In this document: positions 17,054 to 26,557 of the stretch, piece after piece
How positions within the stretch are numbered: the stretch's first letter is position 1
How the letters are laid out: each line of letters opens with the position of its first letter
Origin: Aliirhizobium smilacinae
GTDB lineage: Bacteria > Pseudomonadota > Alphaproteobacteria > Rhizobiales > Rhizobiaceae
NCBI RefSeq assembly: GCF_006335145.1
Contig: NZ_VDMN01000002.1
Span: 186,001 to 250,000, forward strand
DNA: 64,000 nt
Direction: 5' to 3'
Made by a program: the position numbers and the translations under genes
The notes under the pieces: model-generated
What the model was told of the DNA's origin: nothing
Databases searched by the model: none
What the model saw: the letters and a program-made list of their open reading frames with translations, nothing else

Positions 17054-18082
17054 TCAACCGGCCTTCCGCAGGACCATGTCTGCAATGTGCTTCAACGTAT
17101 CGGGATGACCGAAACCACCCGATTTTGCAATGATGCAACGCCCTTGCGCCGACGCTACGCCGAGACCCGGCAGGCATTCGCCATGCAGACGCAGCCGCGA
17201 CAGCCCTAACCGGCGCAGTACAGCCTCTGCCGTCGCACCGCCCGAAAGAAGCAGCGTGCCGTCATAACCGGCAAAATTCCGGTTCAGGCCATCAGCCAGA
17301 GCTTCCGAAACGAGCTGCGGGTCCAGCTCTTCCGCGGCCGGCGTCGCCTGCACCAGAGTCAAATCAGTACCTGTGTCGGGTGCCGCCCCCAGAGTGCCAT
17401 TGGGTGCAGGCAGATAATTCAGGCTATGGCTGCCGCGCAGGGCATCTATCTGCTTGAGCGTGATAGGATCGCGCGAGCCGATCACAAAGGTGATCCGGCC
17501 GGGCGGGATGGTTGCCGCCTGCGCCGAAATCCCGGCTGTCATGCGACGGGCAAGCGCTTCGGCAAGGCCGCGGGCGCCGATCAACAGATCGGTGCCGTCA
17601 CTTTCCGCTGCAGCCAATACCGCATCCATGTCGGCGGGTGTGCGGGTATTCGGCGCATGGGCGCGGGCCGCGTGTGGGCCGAGCCGGTTGGTGATCACGA
17701 TCGGGGTGTCGATACCGAAGCCTGTGACACGGCCATCCTCCACGATCCGCTCGAATTCCGGGATGGCCGGTGCGACGAGCGCTTGGCGGAAGGGTATGGC
17801 ATCCAGCTCGGCAACGATATTGCCCTTGAGGCGGGAATCGACCTTCTTGAACAGTTGCGTGCCAATCGGCAGCAGAGCCATCACGGCAGCAGTCGCGGCA
17901 CGCGCTTCATCCGCACCGATTTCGCGCGTGTTGAGATTGATGGACAGGACGTCGGGGCGGTCTTCGACGATCCCGACAATCGAATCTCGGCTGAGCGCCA
18001 CTTCCGTGTGAAGACCACGCCCTGCAAAAGGCGCCGCCGAGTCGAGCGCACCGGTCAGATCGTCCGCGAGAATGGCTAACAT
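17054..18082 (-). CDS. DUF1537 four-carbon acid sugar kinase (DtnK/OtnK-like)
   Basis: A 342-residue kinase that phosphorylates a sugar acid such as threonate or erythronate, feeding PdxA2-type dehydrogenases. The N-domain motif is ILADDLTGALDSAAPF (about 3-18), then FKKVDSRLKGNIVAELDAI (about 77). The C-terminal ATP domain shows LLLSGGATAEAVLRRLG and IIAKSGGFGHPDTL. The ATG follows GGAG by 6 bases; an in-frame extension upstream lacks a ribosome site. Length is shorter than many family members (often about 420). An inverted repeat overlaps its promoter region. Confidence 0.85.
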   Translation of the reverse strand: MLAILADDLTGALDSAAPFAGRGLHTEVALSRDSIVGIVEDRPDVLSINLNTREIGADEARAATAAVMALLPIGTQLFKKVDSRLKGNIVAELDAIPFRQALVAPAIPEFERIVEDGRVTGFGIDTPIVITNRLGPHAARAHAPNTRTPADMDAVLAAAESDGTDLLIGARGLAEALARRMTAGISAQAATIPPGRITFVIGSRDPITLKQIDALRGSHSLNYLPAPNGTLGAAPDTGTDLTLVQATPAAEELDPQLVSEALADGLNRNFAGYDGTLLLSGGATAEAVLRRLGLSRLRLHGECLPGLGVASAQGRCIIAKSGGFGHPDTLKHIADMVLRKAG

Positions 18083-18632
18083 GTGTCTCCGCCCACTTAT
18101 GTTGTAATCTTTATACCACAAAAAAATGCTTAAATGTCAACATAGATATAAGTCGAACTGACAAATACCAAGGCGTCATTGCGCTACAGAGAGACGCGTT
18201 ATTGCCGCTCTTTTTTACTCGCTTCTAGGGAATGCGGCCTCTGCCATCAACCAGAAGACATACTGATGGCTCGCAAACAGACGGGTACGATTTCGCTACG
18301 CGGGTCAGCCGCCGAACCAGCAGGGTCAATTCCATCCGGTCAATTTGGTGAGGCTTCCGGTATCTTTCCCTGACCGGAAGTGGATAGCCCCCAAAGTACC
18401 ACCGTCTTCGGGCATAGAAAGCGTTCAATCTGCCGTCACGAGATGATTGCGTTGATTGAAAAGGTTTTCTGCCAGAAAACTGCTGGATGAGAAAATCTCC
18501 GCGCCATATCGTCGGAGCCCCCTCCCCGCTGAAACAAGGCCGCGGTCTCTCGTGGCTTCCAGTCGCAATCCTATAGGGGCAGCTGCCATTGCACTGGTCC
18601 CTAATTCGATCGAAAAAGCTATTTGCCGTCAG
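18083..18632. other. 550-bp stretch without a convincing gene
   Basis: Contains the leader of the DUF1537 kinase at the left end. The rest has only short frames with poor codon usage and no ribosome sites. A small hairpin (GTTTTCT, GCC, AGAAAAC) lies at 18464-18480. I see no RNA gene, insertion sequence or terminator with a T-run. Confidence 0.5.
18100..18120. promoter_or_regulatory. imperfect inverted repeat upstream of the DUF1537 kinase
   Basis: TGTTGTAA and TTATACCACA are arranged as inverted half-sites (TGT[T/G]GTA) about 18 bases before the start codon. GntR proteins of the FCD group often bind GT...AC repeats here, so autoregulation by the adjacent GntR gene is plausible. Confidence 0.35.
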
Positions 18633-19829
18633 CTACTGTTTCTGGACTTTTCCGCCCTCGGCGACCAGGCGTCCCTGCTTGAAAACTCTGCGATTTCCCG
18701 GGAAGCCAACCACAGCCTCGGGAACATGTTCGGCTGCGATCGCCACGAAGTCTGCCTTGGCCCCGACTTCGATGCCGTACCCTTCAAGCCTGAGCGCCTT
18801 TGCGCCTGCCGTGGTGACGATATCGAATGAAGTCTGCAGCTCCTGGTCCGTGAAGAAACCGGAACGGTAACCGATGATCTCCGCCCGGCGCAGCATATCG
18901 CCATCGCCATAAGGCCACCAGGAATCGCGGATATTGTCGCTGCCGCTGAAAACGTTGACACCCTCGCTGCGCAACAGCGCGACGGGTGGAAACGTGTGAT
19001 GCCCCGGTGCATTGGTCATGATCGAGATGCCACTTTTGGCAATCTTTGCCGCGATCTTGCGAGCCGCGTCGGGCGCCAGATCGCCGAGACCATAGGCATG
19101 GCTGATCGAGACATGCCCCTGCATGCCAAGCGCCTCCGTCCGGGTGCAGATTTCCTCGATTGTGAAGGCCCCCATGCTGCCGCCTTCGTGCAGGTGGATG
19201 TCCGCATCGACACCGCGTTTTTCGGCGATGCCGAAGACGACGTTAAGATGAGCACTGACGTCACGGTCGAAACTTGCCGGGTCAAGCCCGCCGATCAGGT
19301 CGGCACCAATACCGATCGCTTCGTCCAGCAGCTCGGCTGTGCCAGGACTTTTCAGGATGCCGCTTTGCGGGAAGGCAACGAGCTGGACATCGATGATATC
19401 CCTGTATTTCTCCCTCACCGCCAGGATCGTCTCCAGCGATTTAAGCCCGACCGAACCATCGACCATCACATGGCTGCGCATCTGTAGCGTGCCATGAGAG
19501 ATGCAAAGCTCGAGTTGCTTGATGGCGCGCTCGGCCATGGGTTCGGCTTTCGCCATGTTGTCCGCCTGGAAGGCGACCCGTTCATGTACATCGAAACCGT
19601 TGGTGCAGGGACGATGTGGCACCCATTTCCCGCCATAGAAGCTCGTATCCAGATGGATATGCCCCTCAACGAAGCCCGGAACGAGCAGGTCGCCCGCGAT
19701 GTTGATGACATTGCCGGATGCCGATGCGGTGGCGGCAGACTGAATGCTCGTTATCCGGCCATTCTCGACGTGAATATCGTGCAACAGCCCATCGGAAAGC
19801 TTCGCATTGGTGAAAATCGTCTTCGTCAT
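18633..19829 (-). CDS. amidohydrolase, cytosine deaminase (CodA)-like
   Basis: A 398-residue metal-dependent hydrolase of the amidohydrolase superfamily. Metal and catalytic residues are all present: the HxH of VEGHIHLDTS (about 57), His and Glu of DIHLHEGGSMG (about 207), His of SISHAYGL (about 242) and Asp of GSDNIRDSWWPYGDGD (about 290). The GNGD/GDGD block near the end is typical of the CodA group, which deaminate or hydrolyse cyclic ureas and nucleobases. The start is the ATG just past the ATPase stop; the longer in-frame extension runs antisense-like into the ATPase gene. Last gene of the region C importer operon. Confidence 0.85.
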   Translation of the reverse strand: MTKTIFTNAKLSDGLLHDIHVENGRITSIQSAATASASGNVINIAGDLLVPGFVEGHIHLDTSFYGGKWVPHRPCTNGFDVHERVAFQADNMAKAEPMAERAIKQLELCISHGTLQMRSHVMVDGSVGLKSLETILAVREKYRDIIDVQLVAFPQSGILKSPGTAELLDEAIGIGADLIGGLDPASFDRDVSAHLNVVFGIAEKRGVDADIHLHEGGSMGAFTIEEICTRTEALGMQGHVSISHAYGLGDLAPDAARKIAAKIAKSGISIMTNAPGHHTFPPVALLRSEGVNVFSGSDNIRDSWWPYGDGDMLRRAEIIGYRSGFFTDQELQTSFDIVTTAGAKALRLEGYGIEVGAKADFVAIAAEHVPEAVVGFPGNRRVFKQGRLVAEGGKVQKQ

Positions 19830-19866
19830 GATCGGGAGTTTCCTCAGAATCTTATCGTTGAAAAGG

Positions 19867-20847
19867 TCAGACAGCGGGCGCCAGATGACAGGCAACCACA
19901 CCGCCGCCCTTGCGTGCTCGAACCTCAGGCGCTGTTTTGCTGCACAGATCCGTGGCCATAGGACAGCGCGGATGGAAGGCACAGCCAGTCGGCGGATCAA
20001 GCGGACTCGGCGGCTCACCGCCCATAAGCTCCCGATCGCGATTGGGAGCGGCGACATCAGGGATCGTCTGGAGCAGCAGTTGCGTATACGGATGGTGTGG
20101 ATTTGCGAACAGCGCCTCGGTATCGGCCTCCTCGACAATCCGGCCGAGATACATGACCGCAATACGGTCTGCCATGTGTCGCACGACGGCGAGGTTGTGG
20201 CTGATGAAAAGATAGGTGAGGCCAAGCTCATCCTGAAGACTGCGCATCAGGTTGAGGATCTGTGCCTGCACCGACACGTCGAGCGCCGAAGTCGGCTCAT
20301 CGCAGACCAGGAATTCCGGTTCGCTGGCAAGCGCCCGAGCGATCGAGATGCGCTGCCGCTGCCCCCCGGAAAATTCATGCGGGTAACGTCTCGCATCATC
20401 CGGCGACAGGCCGACTATGCGCAGCAATTCGGCGACACGCGTGTCGATCGCTTCTGTACCGTTGCGCAGGCCGAATTCACGGATCGGCTCGGCGATGATG
20501 TCGCCGACGCGCCAGCGCGGGTTGAGGCTTGCATGCGGATCCTGGAAGATCATTTGCGCTTCCATTGGCTTGCCGCGCCCCCTGCCCTTGACCGCCGGCG
20601 CAAACAGGATTGCGCCTTCGCTTGGCGCATAGAGCCCGGTGACCAAGCGTGCGACGGTGGACTTGCCGCAACCGGATTCACCAACCAGCGCCAGGCATTT
20701 GCCCGTCTCGACAACGAAAGTGACGTCCTGCACGGCGCGTAGATAGCGCTTCGGCTTGCGGTCGATCATCCGGTTCAGCCAAGGCGCGGAGACATCGAAA
20801 ACGCGGGAGAGCTGATCGACTTCCAGGGCGTTGCTCGTGCTTCTCAT
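19867..20847 (-). CDS. oligopeptide-type ABC transporter ATPase, DppF/OppF type
   Basis: A 326-residue ATPase. Walker A is GESGCGKS (about 55), the signature is [15 protein letters not shown] and Walker B is FLVCDEPTSALD. The C-terminal oligopeptide extension has the iron-sulfur-like Cys block GCAFHPRCPMATDLC. Its start overlaps the DppD-type stop by 4 bases. Confidence 0.93.
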   Translation of the reverse strand: MRSTSNALEVDQLSRVFDVSAPWLNRMIDRKPKRYLRAVQDVTFVVETGKCLALVGESGCGKSTVARLVTGLYAPSEGAILFAPAVKGRGRGKPMEAQMIFQDPHASLNPRWRVGDIIAEPIREFGLRNGTEAIDTRVAELLRIVGLSPDDARRYPHEFSGGQRQRISIARALASEPEFLVCDEPTSALDVSVQAQILNLMRSLQDELGLTYLFISHNLAVVRHMADRIAVMYLGRIVEEADTEALFANPHHPYTQLLLQTIPDVAAPNRDRELMGGEPPSPLDPPTGCAFHPRCPMATDLCSKTAPEVRARKGGGVVACHLAPAV

Positions 20848-21845
20848 AACACACCTCCATCATGAACCAGACACGCGACGCTACCGTGCCCTTCGGCAAC
20901 CATCACGGGGCGGACTTCGCGACACCGGGTCCCGGCATCGAAACAGCGCGGGTTGAAGGCACAGCCGGTCGGAATGGCGTTCAGCCGCGGCATTGCACCA
21001 TCGATCTGGGCAAGACGCTCGACGCGGGCGCCGAGTGCTGGAATGGATCCCATCAACCCACGCGTATAAGGATGTTTCGGCCGGCTCAGCACCTCTTCCA
21101 CCGGACCGATTTCGATGACGCGCCCGGCATACATCACGGCGACCCGGTCCGCGGTCTCGGCGATCACACCCATATCATGCGTCACCAGCATGACGCCCGT
21201 TCCGTGTTCGCGGCAAAGCCTGCGCAGCAATGCAGTAATCTGCGCCTGAATGGAAACGTCGAGCGCCGTCGTCGGTTCGTCGGCGATGATCAGTTGCGGA
21301 TTGCCCGCAAGCGCCAGTGCGATGACGACACGCTGGCGCATGCCGCCGGAAAACTGGTGCGGGTAATGATCGATGCGCTCGTCCGCACCGGGGATGCCAA
21401 CCTGTTTCAGTAGCGCAACGGCGTGATCGCGCGCCTCGGCCCGGCTTCTGCTCGAATGCAGACGGACGGTTTCTACCAATTGCTGACCGACCGAGAACAA
21501 CGGATTGAGCGAGGTAAGCGGATCCTGGAATATCGCGCCGACCATGCTGCCGCAGATTGATGCCATTTCCGCTTCGCTCAGATTATCGGTCCGCTTCCCG
21601 CCGATGCGAATCTCGCCGGCGGCGATCCGGCCCGGCGGCTCGAGCAGGCCGAGAACGGCCATGCCGGTCATCGACTTTCCAGCACCGGATTCGCCGACGA
21701 TGCCCAGGATTTCGCCGCGCTTGATCGTCAGCGAAACATCCGAGAGCGCTGTGAGGACACCTCTGCAGGTAGGAAATTCAACCGAAAGCCCCCTCACGTC
21801 CAGCGCTAGGACGTCTGAAGCCGGGGAATGGCTGGGAATGCTCAT
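20844..21845 (-). CDS. oligopeptide-type ABC transporter ATPase, DppD/OppD type
   Basis: A 333-residue ATPase. Walker A is GESGAGKS (about 46), the signature [15 protein letters not shown] and Walker [13 protein letters not shown]. The C-terminal block [15 protein letters not shown] is the usual Cys-rich tail. It overlaps the amidohydrolase stop upstream by 4 bases, so the importer and hydrolase genes are translationally coupled. Confidence 0.93.
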   Translation of the reverse strand: MSIPSHSPASDVLALDVRGLSVEFPTCRGVLTALSDVSLTIKRGEILGIVGESGAGKSMTGMAVLGLLEPPGRIAAGEIRIGGKRTDNLSEAEMASICGSMVGAIFQDPLTSLNPLFSVGQQLVETVRLHSSRSRAEARDHAVALLKQVGIPGADERIDHYPHQFSGGMRQRVVIALALAGNPQLIIADEPTTALDVSIQAQITALLRRLCREHGTGVMLVTHDMGVIAETADRVAVMYAGRVIEIGPVEEVLSRPKHPYTRGLMGSIPALGARVERLAQIDGAMPRLNAIPTGCAFNPRCFDAGTRCREVRPVMVAEGHGSVACLVHDGGVL

Positions 21846-23347
21846 GACGCAACCTCGCTCTGGCTGTGATGCAACGGATAGCTTGAAGGAAAGATCGTCT
21901 CGACCGGTGGATGCCCGAAAGTGCGTTCGGGATAACGGGCAATCAAACCGTCGAATTGCGTCTGTGCCTGCTTTCGTGCGGCGACCAGATCGATGCCGGC
22001 AACCTGACCGTCACGCATCGACAGGCGACCATCGACGATCGTCGCGCGGGTAACGCGGCCGGTCGCTCCGTAGACGAGCGTCTGGATCGGATCGATGCGC
22101 GGCGCAATCATCCGGTCAGCCATGTCGAAGACGGCAATATCGGCCTTTGATCCGACGGCGAGCCGTCCGAGATCCGGCCGGTTCAGCGCGTCGGCACCGG
22201 CAATCGTTGCTGCATCATAAAATTCGGCGGCAGATCCGGCATCGCCGCGACCCTCGGCGATACGGTTCGCCATCAGCCCGACCGCCATGTTCAAGATAAT
22301 GTCCGGTGGTGCGGTGTCGGTTCCCATTCCGATGCGGACACCCATGGCTTTGACCTTTGAGAAGGATCTGAGCGCCGAACCGTGCCGGGCGGAGACCAGC
22401 GGGCAATGGGCGACGGTGACGCCGTTTTCGGCATATCGGGCCAGATCTTCATCGGTGGCAACGGTCGCATGCGGTGCGATCAGGCGGGAGGAAAGCAGGC
22501 CGCGACGATCCAGCCATTCCGGCGAGGTAACGCCATGTAGGCGCCGCACGGTCTGCAATTCCATCTCACCCTGCGCCATATGCAGGCGCACCGGCAGATC
22601 CATCTCATCGGCATGGGCGAATGTCCGCCGCAGCAAGGTTTCGGTGCAGGTCTCGACCCGGTCCGGCGCGAACATGCCGGAGATCAGGCCACCGGCGGTG
22701 CCGTGAATGCGACCGGTGAAAGCCGCAGCCGCCTCAAGTTCCTCTAATCCCCGCTCCTCGTCGAAGACCGGCTGCATCGCGCCCGTCTCATCGAGGATCA
22801 CGCCGCCGCTGCGATAGGCCGGTCCGAGCCAGACGCGCAGGCCAAGATCTTCGGCCGCGACAGCTGCCGCCTCGAATTCCGCAACCGTCTCGCCCCAAGC
22901 GCGGTAGAAAAGCGATGCGATCGGTAGCGCCGAGGTGATGCCGTTCAGCAGCAGCTGCGCAAAAGCATACCGTTTCTGGAAAGCCAGCTCGTCGGGCGTG
23001 TACATTTCATAGGCCCGCGCGGCATAATCGCTCGGCCAGACGCGGCCTTTCCTCCAGCCGGGCTGGTTGTCCATACCAAGCACTGTGGTATCGAGGTCGG
23101 AGAGCGCGTCGAGATCGACGAAACCGGGGCCCACCATGGCTTCGCCCATGTCGTAGCGCGCTGCAATTTCGCCCTCGAACCGTTTGCCGATCCAGATGAC
23201 GCGGTCGTTCTCGATCACGACCTCACCACCGTCGAGAAGACGCCTGCCTTCCGGTAGATCGAAGACGACGTAACGCGCCTTGAGCGCCCAGCGGCCAGGC
23301 GGCCGTTTTCCGAGCGGGAGATCTGACCAATTCCTGTTGGTGATCAT
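21842..23347 (-). CDS. amidohydrolase-family protein with altered metal site (chlorohydrolase-like)
   Basis: A 501-residue protein of the amidohydrolase superfamily (AtzB/TrzN/SsnA side). The N-terminal PGFV strand is followed by DLDALSDLD where active members have HxH, so the first two metal ligands are missing. The later residues remain: His/Glu in RLHMAQGEME (about 236), His in LIAPHATVATDED (about 270) and Asp in MGTDTAPPDI (about 322). The C-terminal part (ALNRPDLGRLAVGSKADIAVFDM) is normal for the family. It may be a one-metal enzyme, as some family members are, or a changed function. It overlaps both neighbours by 4 bases. Confidence 0.8.
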   Translation of the reverse strand: MITNRNWSDLPLGKRPPGRWALKARYVVFDLPEGRRLLDGGEVVIENDRVIWIGKRFEGEIAARYDMGEAMVGPGFVDLDALSDLDTTVLGMDNQPGWRKGRVWPSDYAARAYEMYTPDELAFQKRYAFAQLLLNGITSALPIASLFYRAWGETVAEFEAAAVAAEDLGLRVWLGPAYRSGGVILDETGAMQPVFDEERGLEELEAAAAFTGRIHGTAGGLISGMFAPDRVETCTETLLRRTFAHADEMDLPVRLHMAQGEMELQTVRRLHGVTSPEWLDRRGLLSSRLIAPHATVATDEDLARYAENGVTVAHCPLVSARHGSALRSFSKVKAMGVRIGMGTDTAPPDIILNMAVGLMANRIAEGRGDAGSAAEFYDAATIAGADALNRPDLGRLAVGSKADIAVFDMADRMIAPRIDPIQTLVYGATGRVTRATIVDGRLSMRDGQVAGIDLVAARKQAQTQFDGLIARYPERTFGHPPVETIFPSSYPLHHSQSEVAS

Positions 23348-24537
23348 GGCCGCTCCCGTAGGCTCTTGCCATCTCGGGCAACGATGTTTCCGGCGGCGAC
23401 CACCAATTTGCGCGGCTGATGCGTGACGATCGCCTCGCCGACGCTTTCGCCTTCGACAATGACTACATCACCCCGTCCACCGACGGCCAGGGTATGGTCT
23501 GCGCGGTCCATCACTGCCGCTCCGCCGGTCGTGCAGACGTCGAGCGCCATCAGCAATTCATCGTCGCGGCGCAGATTGTTCTTCATGCCGAGCAGCATCG
23601 CGCGTTCCAGCATGTCACCATTACCGTAAGGCCCCCAGGTGTCGCGGAAACCATCGACCCCTGCACCGAAGCGCACGCCGGCGGCGCGCAGCCGCTTCAG
23701 CGACGGGACTTCGCGAGATGGCGGCGCCGTCGTCAGGATCGGGACGTCGAGCTCGGCGCAAGTATCGATCAGTGCCTGCGAGACGTTCCAGTCAGGCAGT
23801 CCGAGGCAGAAGGCGTGGCTGACCGCCACCTTGCCCTGCATTCCCCTTGCGCGGATGCGCTCAAAAATCATCTCCATCGAGAAGGCACCCAATTCACCGC
23901 CCTCGTGCAGGTGGATATCGATGCCCTTGCCGTATTTTTCCGCCAGCGCGAAGATCGTGTCGAGATGCCCCTTCGGATCGCGGTCCATCCCGCAGGGGTC
24001 GAGGCCGCCGACAAGATCAGCACCTAAGGCCATCGCCCGATCAAGCAATTCGGCCGTTCCCGGCCGGCGCATCAGGCCTGATTGGGGGAAAGCGACAATT
24101 TCGATTTCGACCACGCCGGCAAGCTGGCGGCGGGTCTCCATCACGCCTTCAAGCGCGACGAGTCCCTGATCCGTATCGATATCCACATGGGTGCGGATCA
24201 GCGTCGTACCACAACCGACCGATTGCAGCGACTGGCGCATGGACTGGACGTGGGCGTCGAGGCCATAGTCGCGTTTTACTTTGCGTTCATTGTCGATCTT
24301 GTCGATGAGCCGGGGTCCGACCTCGTTTACGTACCAGGGATAACCGAGCAGCGACTTGTCGAGATGGGTATGTGCGTCCACAAGACCGGGAATGGCGATG
24401 CGGCCACCCGCTTCTTCCGTCGGAACACCCTCGGCAGCGAGCCCAACTCCGATCGCCGCAATGCGACCGTCCCTGATGAGGATGTCGGACGGCTCGCCAG
24501 CCATGGGTCTGGCGTTTTTAATCAGAAGATCACTCAT
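23344..24537 (-). CDS. amidohydrolase, cytosine deaminase (CodA)-like, second copy
   Basis: A 397-residue amidohydrolase similar in layout to the gene at 18633. The metal and catalytic residues are present: HxH in VDAHTHLDKSL (about 55), His/Glu in DIHLHEGGELG (about 205), His in VSHAFCLGL (about 241) and Asp in GVDGFRDTWGPYGNGD (about 289). It overlaps the next amidohydrolase by 4 bases and follows the DppC-type permease by 9. Likely hydrolyses a cyclic amide, urea or amidine after uptake (inference). Confidence 0.87.
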   Translation of the reverse strand: MSDLLIKNARPMAGEPSDILIRDGRIAAIGVGLAAEGVPTEEAGGRIAIPGLVDAHTHLDKSLLGYPWYVNEVGPRLIDKIDNERKVKRDYGLDAHVQSMRQSLQSVGCGTTLIRTHVDIDTDQGLVALEGVMETRRQLAGVVEIEIVAFPQSGLMRRPGTAELLDRAMALGADLVGGLDPCGMDRDPKGHLDTIFALAEKYGKGIDIHLHEGGELGAFSMEMIFERIRARGMQGKVAVSHAFCLGLPDWNVSQALIDTCAELDVPILTTAPPSREVPSLKRLRAAGVRFGAGVDGFRDTWGPYGNGDMLERAMLLGMKNNLRRDDELLMALDVCTTGGAAVMDRADHTLAVGGRGDVVIVEGESVGEAIVTHQPRKLVVAAGNIVARDGKSLRERP

Positions 24538-24546
24538 GGAAATGCC

Positions 24547-25503
24547 TCAGCGCAGTTTGGGATTGAGAGCGTCACGCAGCCAGTCGCCCAGGACGTTGAT
24601 GGAAACGACGAGCAGACAGAGCTGCAGGCCCGGGAAAAGCACGATCCACCACTGGCCGGAGAACAGATACTGGTTGCCGATACGGATCAGAGTGCCAAGC
24701 GACGGCTGTTCCGGCGGCATTCCAACACCAAGGAAAGAGAGCGTCGCCTCGATCAGGATGCCGAGGCCGAAATTCAGCGTCGCGGTCACCAGAAGTGGGG
24801 TGGTTGTATTGGGCAGGATATGCTTGACCAAAATTCGCCAGGTCGGCACACGGATCAGCCTTGCGGCCTGTACATATTCCTTGTTGCGCTCGACCATGGT
24901 CAGTGCCCGGACCGTGCGCGCATATTGCACCCACGCGGAAAGCGAGATGGCAAGCACGATGACGCCGGAAGCGCCGACCTCACGCAATGACGGCGGCAAT
25001 GCCTGCCTTGCCAGCGCCGAGACCAGGATGGCGATCAGCATCGTCGGCATCGACAGAAGCACGTCGCCTGCCCGCATCAGAAGACCATCCGCCCATTTGC
25101 CATAATAACCGGCAACCAGCCCGAGCGAAGAACCGACGATCAGCGACACGGCAACCGAGGCCGCGCCGATGACGATCGAGGCGCGCGAGCCATAGAGGAT
25201 GGCGGAAAGCAGATCCCGCCCCTGCGTATCGGTCCCAAGCAGAAACGGCCATTGGCCACCCTCCATCCAGATCGGCGGTATCTCGGCATTCAGCAGGTCG
25301 AGCGAAGCGAGGTCATAGGGGTTCTGGACAGTGATGAAAGGCGCGAAAAATGCCGAGCCAATGAGCAGCAGCAAAAGGGTCGCGGCTGCAACGGCAGAGG
25401 GGTGGCGCGTAAAACTCCACCACAGATCGGAGTCCCGCAGCCGGGCAAGCCGGGAAGGAGCGGAGCGGACGATATTTTTGGTGGTCTGGTCGACGATAGT
25501 CAT
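24547..25503 (-). CDS. ABC transporter permease, DppC type
   Basis: A 318-residue inner-membrane permease. An N-tail of about 35 residues is followed by a helix (AAATLLLLLIGSAFFAPFI), then the motif LLGTDTQGRDLLSAILYGSR and the core with the loop AARLIRVPTWRILVKHILPN. The end DWLRDALNPKLR is typical of DppC. Spaced 12 bases from the DppB-type gene. Confidence 0.92.
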   Translation of the reverse strand: MTIVDQTTKNIVRSAPSRLARLRDSDLWWSFTRHPSAVAAATLLLLLIGSAFFAPFITVQNPYDLASLDLLNAEIPPIWMEGGQWPFLLGTDTQGRDLLSAILYGSRASIVIGAASVAVSLIVGSSLGLVAGYYGKWADGLLMRAGDVLLSMPTMLIAILVSALARQALPPSLREVGASGVIVLAISLSAWVQYARTVRALTMVERNKEYVQAARLIRVPTWRILVKHILPNTTTPLLVTATLNFGLGILIEATLSFLGVGMPPEQPSLGTLIRIGNQYLFSGQWWIVLFPGLQLCLLVVSINVLGDWLRDALNPKLR

Positions 25504-25515
25504 GATTGGCTCCCG

Positions 25516-26481
25516 TCACGCAGCGCGCAGGCGCGGGTCGATCACGGCATAGGCGATGTCGACGAACGTGTTCAGCGTTACGAAAATGAAGGATACGATG
25601 CAGAGATAGGCCGCCATCACGGGAATATCGACAAATGTGACCGCCTGCATGAACAGCATGCCCATGCCCGGCCACTGGAAAACCGTTTCGGTGACGAGCG
25701 CAAACGCGATCAGGTTGCCCACCTGCATGGCAGTCAGCGTCACTACCGGCATAAGACAGTTCTTAAGCGCATGGCGGAACCACAGCGCCTGCCGTTTCAC
25801 CCCTCGGGCACGGGCGAACTTGATGAAATCGGCCCTCAATATTTCTAGCATTTCAGCCCGGACAAGCCGCATGACAAGCGTGATCTGGAAAAGCGACAGC
25901 GACAAAGCGGGCAGCACAACAGCGGCTCGGCCGGAAGGCGTCAGCAGTCCCGTTGACCACCATCCGAGCTGAACAACCTCGCCGCGGCCGTAACCCGGCA
26001 ACCAGCCGAGACTGACGGAGAAGGCGAGGATCAGGATGATGCCGACAAAGAAACTCGGCAGAGAAACCCCGACAATCGAGGAGAACTGCAGGCCTTCGGC
26101 CCACCAGCGCCCGCGTCCGATCGCGGTGAAGACACCGAGCGGAATGCCGATCGCCAGCGACAATATCGTCGCGATGATGACCAGTTCGAACGTCGCCGGA
26201 AAGCGGTCTGCAATCAGGGTGATGACGTTCTGCTGATTGCGCCAGGAAAGACCGAACTCGCCCTGAGCGGCATTGGTAACGAAGCGGACATACTGCGCTA
26301 AAAAGCCGTCATTCAGGCCAAGGCGCGTGCGAAGCTCGTCACGCTCCACCTGGGTGGCGCTTTCGTTCACCATCATCTCGACGGGATCGCCGAGGAAACG
26401 AAAGATCAGGAAGGCGAAAAAGGCAACGGTCAGCATCACCAGGATGGCATTGCCGATGCGTTTTACGAGGAAGGCGATCAT
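25516..26481 (-). CDS. ABC transporter permease, DppB type
   Basis: A 321-residue inner-membrane permease. Helix AILVMLTVAFFAFLIFRFLG is followed by GDPVEMMVN, and the core loop is KFARARGVKRQALWFRHALKN; the end DIAYAVIDPRLRA is typical of DppB. I chose the ATG giving MIAFLVKRIGN; an earlier in-frame TTG at 26544 lies inside a perfect hairpin and is unlikely to start translation. Confidence 0.9.
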   Translation of the reverse strand: MIAFLVKRIGNAILVMLTVAFFAFLIFRFLGDPVEMMVNESATQVERDELRTRLGLNDGFLAQYVRFVTNAAQGEFGLSWRNQQNVITLIADRFPATFELVIIATILSLAIGIPLGVFTAIGRGRWWAEGLQFSSIVGVSLPSFFVGIILILAFSVSLGWLPGYGRGEVVQLGWWSTGLLTPSGRAAVVLPALSLSLFQITLVMRLVRAEMLEILRADFIKFARARGVKRQALWFRHALKNCLMPVVTLTAMQVGNLIAFALVTETVFQWPGMGMLFMQAVTFVDIPVMAAYLCIVSFIFVTLNTFVDIAYAVIDPRLRAA

Positions 26482-26517
26482 GGCCGCAACGTCCCTGGTT
26501 TTGAAGATGCGAAGAAT

Positions 26518-26549
26518 GTCCCTTGCCGGTGTGATCGACGGCAAGGGAC
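26518..26549 (-). promoter_or_regulatory. strong intercistronic hairpin after the region C binding-protein gene
   Basis: A perfect 11-bp stem (GTCCCTTGCCG and CGGCAAGGGAC) with a 10-base loop, 9 bases after the binding-protein stop codon and 37 before the permease start. No T-run follows, so a stabilising or partial-termination hairpin is the best reading. Confidence 0.7.
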
Positions 26550-26557
26550 TTGGCGAC

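Noticed and set aside
18225..18428. Possible transposase remnant in the 550-bp gap
   Set aside because: The minus-strand translation looked briefly protein-like, but I could not match it to any transposase motif, and no terminal repeats or target duplications are visible.
26482..26544. Earlier TTG start for the DppB-type permease
   Set aside because: It falls inside the perfect intercistronic hairpin and adds residues not typical of the family's N-terminus.
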